Virus record (IMG/VR): IMGVR_UViG_3300028595_000041
Coordinates: 1 to 33,657 of that record
Length of the DNA stretch: 33,657 bases
DNA from: a virus
Direction: 5' to 3' (one strand)
Within the stretch, counting starts at the first letter, position 1. Every line of letters starts with the position of its first letter. Under the pieces are notes generated by a model. It was not told the origin of the DNA. It did no database searches and was given only the letters and a program-made list of their open reading frames with translations. This document shows, one piece after another, positions 19,637-28,100 of this stretch. The position numbers and the translations under genes are program-made.

Positions 19637-19785
19637 CCGCCAAGATCCTCGACGGACTTGGCCAGACGTATGGGTGCCGGCCTAGTGAGATCGTAGCCGG
19701 CGGGATGGCAGAAGCGAGTTTCGATCTGCGGGTCAGGATGATGGCCCAGGAAGAGCAAGACCGTGGCAACACGCAGACTCGTTGA
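19262..19785 (+). CDS. Tail assembly chaperone gpGT, -1 frameshift product
   Basis: The gpG frame reaches GAG AAA ACG (19619-19627). Slipping back one base on the A-run gives a frame that stays open to TGA 19783-19785, adding a GLTAKILDGLGQTYGCRPSEIVAGGM-type extension typical of gpT domains. CCTCCG (19611-19616) can pair with CGGAGG (19626-19631) around the slippery A4, a possible stimulator. The extension ends inside the tape measure gene. Frameshifted G/GT pairs are the rule at this place in siphovirus genomes. Confidence 0.75.
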
Positions 19786-21190
19786 GATTGTCCTCCAGGG
19801 CAAGGACCAGACCAAGGGCGCATTTGATTCGCTCGCCAACAGTCTGGGCGTGACCGACGCGCGCGTGTTGAAGTTCGCCGCGTCGGCTGCCGCTGTGACC
19901 GCTGCTGTCGCCGCCGCTACGACCGCCGTCTACAAGTTCACGTCGGCGCAGGCCGAGGCCGGCGATGCCGCGGCCAAGATGTCCTATCGCCTGGGGCTGA
20001 CGGTCGAGGGGCTGTCCGAACTGTCGTATGTCGCCGAGCGTGGCGGGGTCCAGGTCAACACGATGACGATGGCCTTGCAGCGTATGACCCGGCGGGTTGC
20101 GGAGGCCGCCAAGGGGACCGGCGAGGCTAAGGACGCGATCAAGGAACTTGGGATTGACGCGGCTGCGCTGACGCAGTTGTCGCCCGACCAGCAGTTCTAC
20201 CAGATCGCCGAGGCGTTGCAAGAGGTCGAGGGGCAGAGCAACCGTGTCCGGCTGGCGTTCAAACTGTTCGACAGCGAGGGCGTCTCTGTCATCCAGACGC
20301 TCAAAGGCGAGTTGTCCGAAACACGCAAGGAATTCGAGCGGTATGGCGGCGCCATGTCCGCCTCATTCGCGGCGCAGTCGGAGGAGTTTGCCAACTCGCA
20401 ATCGAACCTTTCCAACGCGACCAAGCGGCTAAAAGAGGCGTTGGCCGAGCCGTTCCTCGCCCCGTTCACAGCCGCAATTAATTCGCTCGCGTGGTCGATC
20501 GCGCAGCTTCAAAGGATGAAGTGGGCATTCGGCGAGGGGACCAACATCTTCGCCTCGGCGCGCGGCGGCAGTCGGCACCGTATGGGTCAGGGCGACGAAG
20601 ACACGCCATTCGTTGACTTCCTCGACGAGTATGGAACGGGCCAGACTGTGGTGTTGCCGAACGGCCAGGTCCGCGAAATCGGAAAGACGATCGAGCCGCC
20701 CGATACATCCTGGTTTACCGGCAACCCAGCCAACCCGTACCGCGGATATCTCGGCATGGCCGATGCGGGTATCCCCATGAACATCTCGCCGGACGAGCTC
20801 GGCCTGGTGGGCGGGCTGGACACCGACTTTACCCGCGGCATGGACGACCTCATCGCGAAGACCGAGAAGTTCTCGTCTACCGCGGTCCAGGTCGCCGGCA
20901 CGTTCCAAAACGCGATGGCCAGCGCATTCGCCACGGCGATCACCGACGCAGACCACGCGGCCGAGGCTATCGCCAACATCTTCGTCTCGACGTTCGCGCA
21001 ACTTGCCGGCGGCTGGTTGTCCTCCGCACTGTTCGGGGCGCTAGGCTTGCCGTCGTTCAGCCCGTTCGGCGGTGGCGGCAATAAGTCCGTCAACGACGCG
21101 GCCAAGGCCATGCCCGGGTCAACCGTGCTCGATAAGGCCGGCGCGTACATCGACATGGCCAACGGGGCCTACGGAAAGGCGTTCATATGA
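19763..21190 (+). CDS. Tail tape measure protein
   Basis: The product is 475 residues from GTG 19763, overlapping the chaperone extension. Residues 1-110 begin with a helical Ala-rich segment (FAASAAAVTAAVAAATTAVYKFTSAQAEAGD), the MSYRLGLTVEGLSELSYVAERGGV block is typical of phage tape measures, and a central coiled coil (KEFERYGGAMSASFAAQSEEFANSQSNLSNATKRLKE) follows. Hydrophobic segments near 375-425 could form a pore. At roughly 0.15 nm per residue it predicts a short tail near 70 nm. It sets tail length and is ejected before DNA. Confidence 0.88.
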   Translation: MATRRLVEIVLQGKDQTKGAFDSLANSLGVTDARVLKFAASAAAVTAAVAAATTAVYKFTSAQAEAGDAAAKMSYRLGLTVEGLSELSYVAERGGVQVNTMTMALQRMTRRVAEAAKGTGEAKDAIKELGIDAAALTQLSPDQQFYQIAEALQEVEGQSNRVRLAFKLFDSEGVSVIQTLKGELSETRKEFERYGGAMSASFAAQSEEFANSQSNLSNATKRLKEALAEPFLAPFTAAINSLAWSIAQLQRMKWAFGEGTNIFASARGGSRHRMGQGDEDTPFVDFLDEYGTGQTVVLPNGQVREIGKTIEPPDTSWFTGNPANPYRGYLGMADAGIPMNISPDELGLVGGLDTDFTRGMDDLIAKTEKFSSTAVQVAGTFQNAMASAFATAITDADHAAEAIANIFVSTFAQLAGGWLSSALFGALGLPSFSPFGGGGNKSVNDAAKAMPGSTVLDKAGAYIDMANGAYGKAFI

Positions 21191-23001
21191 GCGACGGAGC
21201 GCGCCTAAACCTGGTCCGGTCCGACACCCTCGAGTCTTCCGAGGGCTTGTCTGTGACCAACTCGACCGCCCTCGACCGATACGACGAGGTAGAACTTGTC
21301 GCGCCTGACGGCGAACCGGCGGCCATGCTCGCGCCGCCTCAGTGGATCTCGCAGGACGTGGTCTACCAGTACATCACTGGCGGGATGGGCCGATCCCCGC
21401 GGCGCGCGCGGCACCAGATCACGCTGGCGGTCGACTACCTGGACGACGCGACCAGGGGGAAGCTCGAGCGGTGGCAGCGCGACCGCGCCCTGGTGTGGTT
21501 TAACCCTGGGTTCGGCAGGTTCTCTGAGGTCGCTTATCGTGCGCTTCCCGGAGCCGGGACAGATTTCCAGGACGGGTCGACCACGTTTACCGACCTGACG
21601 GGACGCTACAACCTGTCGACCCAGGGCGACAACGCGGAGAACTACGTCTGGGACCACGAACTCCAACTGATGCGCGGCCTGTGGACGACCGCCAACTCCC
21701 GTCGGGTTGTGCCGACGCCGGCGGGCGCGGCCCAGGTGTTCGAGCGCGCGAAGACGAACATTCATTACCCGGCATATCCTCACACGTCGGCCGCCGGTCA
21801 CGGCGCGACCGACACCGGCTGGCAGAAATCAGGCGCTAACTCTGCTGATATCACGTTCGGCAGCGTCAGCAGCGGCGCATTCGCTTTCGGACACGACGAC
21901 TGCGAGGATTCGTTAAAAGTCGAAACGACCCACGCGGCCAGCCGGACGCGGTCCCTTTACGCCGATGGACAGTGGGACAGCGGGGACGGCGAATATATCT
22001 CTAACCCGATGGCGTCTGGCGCCGGCACGGTGGCGATGTCAGTCTGGCTCAAGGGCCGATTCTCTGACGCAGCGAACTTGTCGCTTTATCAGGAGAATGG
22101 GGACAGCGATTCGATCGCGCTGGATGCCTACGACTTCTCGGAGTGGCGCAAGGTTTCGCTGCATGTCTACTCAGCCGACTGGTCGACCGGTCTTTGCCGG
22201 ATCAGGATGAACCTTTCGACCGCCGGCACGGCCGATTCTGACAGCTTCTACATCGGGCCGATGATTGTCACGTTCGCCGAGAACGCATCGCACCCAGAAT
22301 GGTCAGAGTCTACGCTTGACGGCACCGACTACGACACAACCACGACCGCGGACCACGTTTCGGCCGCGTCGTTTACGTTCCCGCAGGCCGGATCGGCCAT
22401 CGCGGCATTCTATATCCCGGAGACAGTGCAGCCGTTCGAGATGGCGCCGACCTCGGCGTTTTACCCGATCAACCACAGCGAGACGGCCGGCAGGCTCGGG
22501 ATCTACGCGGACTCCTCCGGCGATATCGGGGCGTATTGGCTTCGGACCTCCGGGGCCTCGCTATCGGGTGCGGTCACGCCGATCGCCGGACAGGTCAATA
22601 CGATCTGCGCGGTCTGGGACTCGGCCTGGGATTATCGGCTCTACTTCAACGGTGAGATTGTAGACACGGCGACTACGTCGGAGCGGCAGACGGAAATTGC
22701 CGACTCGAGCGGCACGCTGTATTTCGCGAGCTCGTCGTCCGGCCCTGCCTGGTTCCTCTCCGCGCGCATCGATCACCGGACCTGGACCGCGGCGCAAGTC
22801 GAGCAGATGCATTATTCCCTGGCCGATCCGGTGGCCGCTCTGGTGTCGGCGCAGGCGCGGGGGCGCAAGTACGCGATCCAGGCTTTGCCCTCGACGCCCA
22901 GAAACGCCCCAGGCGGGACGCAATGGACGGGCAACCTGGTGCTCGAGGAGTACGAATACGACGCGAACCTGGCCGATCTGACGACCGAGGAGACGTACTA
23001 G
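21187..23001 (+). CDS. Distal tail-like protein with carbohydrate-binding insertions
   Basis: This is a 604-residue protein. The first 120 residues look like a tail-tip or distal tail domain (QWISQDVVYQYITGGMG, ARHQITLAVDYL). Residues about 240-370 have a jelly-roll carbohydrate-binding pattern (VAMSVWLKGRFSD, WRKVSLHVYSADWSTG, SFYIGPMIVTF). Residues about 395-545 look like a LamG/concanavalin domain (AIAAFYIPE, YRLYFNGEIVDTATTSE, ARIDHRTWTAAQVEQMHYS). The C-terminus (about 550-604) returns to a tail-like beta segment. It probably links the tube to the tip and binds host surface sugars. Confidence 0.68.
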   Translation: MSDGARLNLVRSDTLESSEGLSVTNSTALDRYDEVELVAPDGEPAAMLAPPQWISQDVVYQYITGGMGRSPRRARHQITLAVDYLDDATRGKLERWQRDRALVWFNPGFGRFSEVAYRALPGAGTDFQDGSTTFTDLTGRYNLSTQGDNAENYVWDHELQLMRGLWTTANSRRVVPTPAGAAQVFERAKTNIHYPAYPHTSAAGHGATDTGWQKSGANSADITFGSVSSGAFAFGHDDCEDSLKVETTHAASRTRSLYADGQWDSGDGEYISNPMASGAGTVAMSVWLKGRFSDAANLSLYQENGDSDSIALDAYDFSEWRKVSLHVYSADWSTGLCRIRMNLSTAGTADSDSFYIGPMIVTFAENASHPEWSESTLDGTDYDTTTTADHVSAASFTFPQAGSAIAAFYIPETVQPFEMAPTSAFYPINHSETAGRLGIYADSSGDIGAYWLRTSGASLSGAVTPIAGQVNTICAVWDSAWDYRLYFNGEIVDTATTSERQTEIADSSGTLYFASSSSGPAWFLSARIDHRTWTAAQVEQMHYSLADPVAALVSAQARGRKYAIQALPSTPRNAPGGTQWTGNLVLEEYEYDANLADLTTEETY

Positions 23002-23544
23002 ATGGCCACGCGGCTCACACAGGCGCAACTCGATGCTATCGAGGCGGGACAACCGACGCGGCAGGCGTGGGATATTCAGACGCCGGCCTCATCCGGTAGC
23101 GGGTCATTCACCGCCACGTCGATCCACGACGATGACGGCGGCCCGTTTCTGGTGGTCGACGCGGGCAAGTACGAGGTCGAGGGCTGGAACGTGTCGTTCG
23201 CCTCGCCAGGCAAGATGCCGACCGGTCTGTACCGGTTCACCGTCGACAACGGAGACAGCAAGTTCTCGCCGGAGACGACCGGCAATTACTGGTACGACAC
23301 CGGCGGCACCTATCAGGCCATGCCGATCGAATGCCGCACCGCCCATTCCGTCAAGATCAAGCTACTAGACGGCACCTGGTCCGAGATCCTGTACTACGTT
23401 GGCGAAGTTCTGGATGTCCAGTATGACGACGCGAAAAAGACCGCGACGATCGAGGCCCGCGCGATGGCTGCCGGGTTCCTGGAATACAAGTTCACCGCAG
23501 ACGACGGCACCGAGGAAGACACCGGCGCCAACGAGGTGATCTGA
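23002..23544 (+). CDS. Tail tip / baseplate protein, N-terminal hub part
   Basis: This 180-residue protein starts at ATG 23002, directly after the previous stop. It is beta-rich (FLVVDAGKYEVEGWNVSF, GLYRFTVDNGDSKFSP, KIKLLDGTWSEILYYVGEVLDVQYDD, ATIEARAMAAGFLEYKF). The pattern resembles the first domain of larger tail-hub proteins, whose remaining part seems to be the next gene. The TGATG overlap suggests a split hub. Assignment is by context. Confidence 0.6.
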   Translation: MATRLTQAQLDAIEAGQPTRQAWDIQTPASSGSGSFTATSIHDDDGGPFLVVDAGKYEVEGWNVSFASPGKMPTGLYRFTVDNGDSKFSPETTGNYWYDTGGTYQAMPIECRTAHSVKIKLLDGTWSEILYYVGEVLDVQYDDAKKTATIEARAMAAGFLEYKFTADDGTEEDTGANEVI

Positions 23545-24848
23545 TGGCCCTGTCCTCAAACTGGTTCGCTGGCGTCGGCTCGCCGAGCTATACCGATATC
23601 CGCTGCGATTTCGATAGCTCCGGCGCGTCGTATTCGTCCACGACCGTGGGCAGCGACAGGCGCGGAGAATACGGGCCTTGCGGCTGGCTGATATTCCTGC
23701 CGAACAAGCCGGACAGCAACACGGGGCTCAACCTGAAAGACCCCGAGTATGGGTACGTCTACGCAACCAAGGACAGCGATACGTCTGAGGTCGGGCTGCG
23801 CCACGTCTATCACAACCTGCGGTCTGCCCCCGCTACGTCGCGCGCCAGCGGCGAGTACATGCGCCGGCCGTTTGCCGACCCCGGCCTTGGGTCTGGCGCC
23901 TTCCTGTACTGGATCGTCACCACGGGCGGGTCTGACACCTGCTCCATCCAGATCTTCCAGCCTTACGCCTGGTATGGGCGGACCTGCCAGGTCATCGCGT
24001 CCATGCTCATCGGCATGGGTCTTTCCACGTCGTACATCGACCAGACCGCGTTTTCCGAGACGGACGACGCGCAGGCGGCGATGGGCGCCACGCCTTCGGA
24101 CGACGAGGAGCCGTTCGCGTTCTACCGGCGACAGATCGGGATGACGATCGGCGAGGCGATCAAGGAGATCGCAAGGACCTGCTGGGACATCCTGACCATC
24201 AACCTCGAGGGCGAAATTGCGCTGATGCCGCGGACCGATGTTCCAGCTGGCTTCACCGTGGCGAGCATCGACCAAGAAGACGGCGTTGTTTCGGTGCACT
24301 GGCGATATGCGTTCGAGCACCTGGCCAACTTCACGGTGGCCAGCGAGGGCCGGTACTACGATTGCACGTTCGACGCCTATGGCGGCGGCATCGGCAACGC
24401 GGTCGCGACGTGTAACGAGGTGGCATTCCCGCAGGCTATCAGCACAAAGCGCGCCTTGCCGTTCCAGGAGTTCGAGGACTCTACCTCGCAAACGAAGTAC
24501 GGCACGCGCGCGCTCGGCCGCGAGGTCGAGTTGCAAGAGGGCGCCGAGGTCAAGACGATCCGGTCGTACCACCTGCCCTATCTTTGCAACATCGAGGGCG
24601 CCAGCGGTGGCGACCCGATGGATGCGCTTGAGACGGTCATGGCGCGCCTGACCGATGTCGACGCGGAGTTGCGCCGCGAGGTCGCCATCGTCCAGGACTT
24701 GCGCGGCCTGGACTACGATGTCGGCTACAAGGTCACCAGCCTCGGCGTCACCAACGACGGCGACACTTTCACAGCGTTCTGCACAAAGAAAACAATCGAC
24801 TTTAACGACCTGTCCGTCACTTCAACGTTTCTCGAGGAGCCCAGCTAA
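23544..24848 (+). CDS. Tail hub-like protein
   Basis: This 434-residue protein overlaps its neighbours at both ends (TGATG, TAATG). GMTIGEAIKEIARTCWDILTINLEGEIALMPR (about 193-225) is the segment typical of phage tail-hub proteins that assemble into a ring at the tube end, and the C-terminus (LRREVAIVQDLRGLDYDVGYKVTSLGVTNDGDTFTAFCTKK) continues it. It probably forms the platform for receptor-binding proteins encoded downstream. No catalytic motif is seen. Confidence 0.65.
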   Translation: MALSSNWFAGVGSPSYTDIRCDFDSSGASYSSTTVGSDRRGEYGPCGWLIFLPNKPDSNTGLNLKDPEYGYVYATKDSDTSEVGLRHVYHNLRSAPATSRASGEYMRRPFADPGLGSGAFLYWIVTTGGSDTCSIQIFQPYAWYGRTCQVIASMLIGMGLSTSYIDQTAFSETDDAQAAMGATPSDDEEPFAFYRRQIGMTIGEAIKEIARTCWDILTINLEGEIALMPRTDVPAGFTVASIDQEDGVVSVHWRYAFEHLANFTVASEGRYYDCTFDAYGGGIGNAVATCNEVAFPQAISTKRALPFQEFEDSTSQTKYGTRALGREVELQEGAEVKTIRSYHLPYLCNIEGASGGDPMDALETVMARLTDVDAELRREVAIVQDLRGLDYDVGYKVTSLGVTNDGDTFTAFCTKKTIDFNDLSVTSTFLEEPS

Positions 24849-25162
24849 TGCGAAAGCTAGTCCTGATTTCCATCCTCGTCCTGGCGGTGGCCGCGCTGGC
24901 CATTACCAGCGACTACAAGGTCACGTCCAGCACCGAGGTTTCGGTGATCGGGTACACCGGAGCTGACGTCATTGCAGACGGCGGCTCGGCCACAGTGATC
25001 TTTACCACCTGGGTCGGCGACACCGTGCGCGATACCGTGCGGACGCACTACCTGCTGGACAACGTGCCGCGGACGTTCACCTGGCAGCCGAATTATGACG
25101 GGGTGGATACCATGATCGTCGTCCCGGCCGGTGCCGATACGATCATCTACACGCTGCGCTAA
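24848..25162 (+). CDS. Small exported beta-rich protein
   Basis: This is a 104-residue protein with a clear Sec signal-type start: basic MRK, hydrophobic VLISILVLAVAALAI (residues 4-19), then a polar body. The body is Thr/Val/Asp-rich and likely beta (KVTSSTEVSVIGYTGADVI, TVIFTTWVGDTVRDTV, DTMIVVPAGADTIIYTLR), resembling a small Ig- or jelly-roll-type domain. Signal peptides are unusual for virion tail proteins. It is the first of three consecutive genes with them. The role is unknown, possibly a secreted accessory or surface protein. Confidence 0.6.
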   Translation: MRKLVLISILVLAVAALAITSDYKVTSSTEVSVIGYTGADVIADGGSATVIFTTWVGDTVRDTVRTHYLLDNVPRTFTWQPNYDGVDTMIVVPAGADTIIYTLR

Positions 25163-25183
25163 CTGAGCCAAGGAAGGTCGCCC

Positions 25184-28100
25184 ATGCGACGGATCGCACT
25201 GATTCCCATCATTCTGGCGCTCGCTGCGCTAGTGGTCGGCTTCGCCGACACTTACAAGCCGACGACCTACGGCGAGAACGATGGGACGTATGACGCTGAC
25301 GGTTACCCCGGAAACGTCATGAACAACACCTATGTGCGGTCGTCCGTCGCTGTCGCCGTGGTCGGCGACGACCCGGTTGTGACGGTCAAGACGAAACAGG
25401 ACACCAACCATACGCTGCGGATCGATTGTGCGTACATCGAGGGCTCGGGCTCCGGCTCTGCGGTTGCGCGCACCATCGTCCACGGCGACACGGCGTCTGC
25501 GGATCACGACCGCTACAGCGTGTCGGTGGACCTGGACTCGATCACGGGCGACTGGTCGGCGTATGACGGCGACACGCTCGAGGTCTGGGTGTTGTTTGCG
25601 TCCGGCCTGGTGCTGAACGAGAAACACGCCTTTGCGGATATCCCGGACACGACCAACCCGACGATTGCCGACACCTCGTCGTTCCTGATTGCGATTGACG
25701 AGAACGGCGGAGCCGGAACCTTCACGGTGTCTGCCACGGCCGACGAAGACGCCATCTGGACTATGCAGGCGATCGTTGGCAGCAACTACCCGGACTGGGG
25801 CGACACCGCCACCGCTCACTGGCAATGGAAGTCGCGGGCGCAGGGTGTCCACGCCGAGGTCAGCAAGGGCTATAACGACTCGTTGATCGCGCACGAGGTC
25901 GCCATCGACGACGGCCTTTACCGCCTTGACGACCTGGTGGTCAGGCTCAAGGCGACTGACCAGTTCGGCAACGATTCGGACTGGTATACGCTGTATGACG
26001 GGACGATGGAATCGCTGATCGACGTGGGCGCCGGCAGCGTCCCGGCCGGCGATGAATACCAGTTCTCCGTGTACCTACAGGACGGCCAGCTAGTCCCGGA
26101 CGACGCCTCGATTGCCGAGTGGTCGGAAGTCCCGCTGATGTTGTGCCAGACCGACCATATCCTTGGCACCGAGGCCGCGGCGAACGCCGGTTATGAGCAC
26201 TGGATCGCCGACGCGAGGGCAGAGTCCGGCGCCAAAGAACTGGTCGTCGTCGCCCACGGCGGAGAGCATTGCCAGTTCAACACGACCAGCCCGTTCGCCA
26301 AACGTAAGTGGTATTGGGCGGAGTTCGCGTATGACTCGCTGATGACGGCGGACGACACGACGAACGCTTTTATCCACCGCTACGATGGCGAGTTGGCGCA
26401 CTACCGGAACTCCTCGACGTTCTACCGCGGCCCGATCGTGAACTTCGCCGACGAGGACGGGCGGCGCCTGTTTGCCAGGTTCACGGCGCAGGAGTTGGCG
26501 TATGCCGACAACCTGGTTGACTACATCGGCCTGTTCTATGACGTCTGGGACCCGTCGCGCGGGTATGCGATCTACGACACCGACAGCACGAGCGCGCTTA
26601 ACGCGACCCTCGGCTATGACTGCGACCGTGACGGTACGCCGGTCGGTACGGACGCCGACGAGCAGGAACTTAGGTGGAACGGGTTTAACGCCTGGTTCAA
26701 CGTGTTGCGCGAGGAGCTGGCATACGCCGGGCTGGACACCGACAAGGTGATTCTCGGCGCGAACAGCGACGTAATGGTGAGTCACGAGGCGCACCTCGGG
26801 AACGTCGATTTCCTGTACGTCGAGGACTACGGGTGCCCGTCCGTATCAACGACGCCCTGGCGGTCCGCTCCGTACCACCACTCGGTCGACGCCAACTACT
26901 ACCAGCCGAGCGCCATCGACGGATACGACCTGCTCTACGGGTCGGACTACCCGGACCCGGAGACGTACATCGCCACCTGGTTCGATTTCACGACGGACAT
27001 GCGGACCGACATCGGCCCGTTCGTCGTAACCGAGCGGCGGTCGTCCTACTATTGGGCCGAGCATCCCGTCCAGCTCGAGGTATGGGGCCTGATGTTTGAC
27101 GACGTATATCCTGAGTGGACCGACTGGACGACTGGAAGCCAATATCGCTCTTACAACACGCCCCACGATTCCGGGTTCGATGACCTGTCGCAGTTGGGCG
27201 CGGCCAGCGGCGCGGCGTCGGTCGACTCCACGACGTACTCCGGCTTTGTCGAGATCACGCGCAGCTTTGCCAGCGGCGAGGCGCGGATCATGATCCCAGA
27301 GCGTGTGGTGTGGGACTGCGAGACGGACTCGCTCGAGTACCTGGTTTATCTGACCGGCAGCGACACGCTGCGGCAGTCGACCGGGTTTGATATCACCCCG
27401 CCTTCGATCACCAGTTACAGCATCGCAGCATGGGACAGCGGCGGCGCGGAGACGACCTTGCGCGCGAGCGTATCGGTCGAGCTCGGCGAGTCGTCCTTGC
27501 TGCGGGCCAGGAGCGCGACCTCGTCGGGCGGCCTGACCTCCGCTGATTGGGAGACGCTGTCGACCGAATGGACCAGTCAGAGCGACTGGCATAACACGGG
27601 GATCAACCCGTATACCGGCACCTTGTATGTGCAGATCTCCGCGCTGGACGGCTGGGGCAATGAGGCGACTGACACCGACAACGTCGCCGTGTCGCGCCCG
27701 GTGCCCGCCGACGAGACTCCGCCGACGATTGACGATTTCGTGTATTCGGATGTGGATACGTCCGGTTCCGACATCTTGTTCAACTACGACCTAGACATCC
27801 TGGATGTCGGCGATGTCGGCGGCCAGTTGGCGTTCGGGTGGTCGCTATTCGGAGATGACGGCAATCCGCCGAGCTACAACTACTCTGCGGCCAACACGCT
27901 GTCCATCACGAGCACGTCTGATACGTACACGCTGACTTCGACCAAGAAGGTCGCGACCATTGGCTCGGTGTTGCCCGATACGATCCGCACTAGGGTCACA
28001 GTAAGCGACAGCCTTGGCAACTGGTCTGCTCCGTCGTACCTGCGAACATACGTTGAACGCGCCGTGCCGGACGACGAGACGGCGCCGACGATCACGCCTA

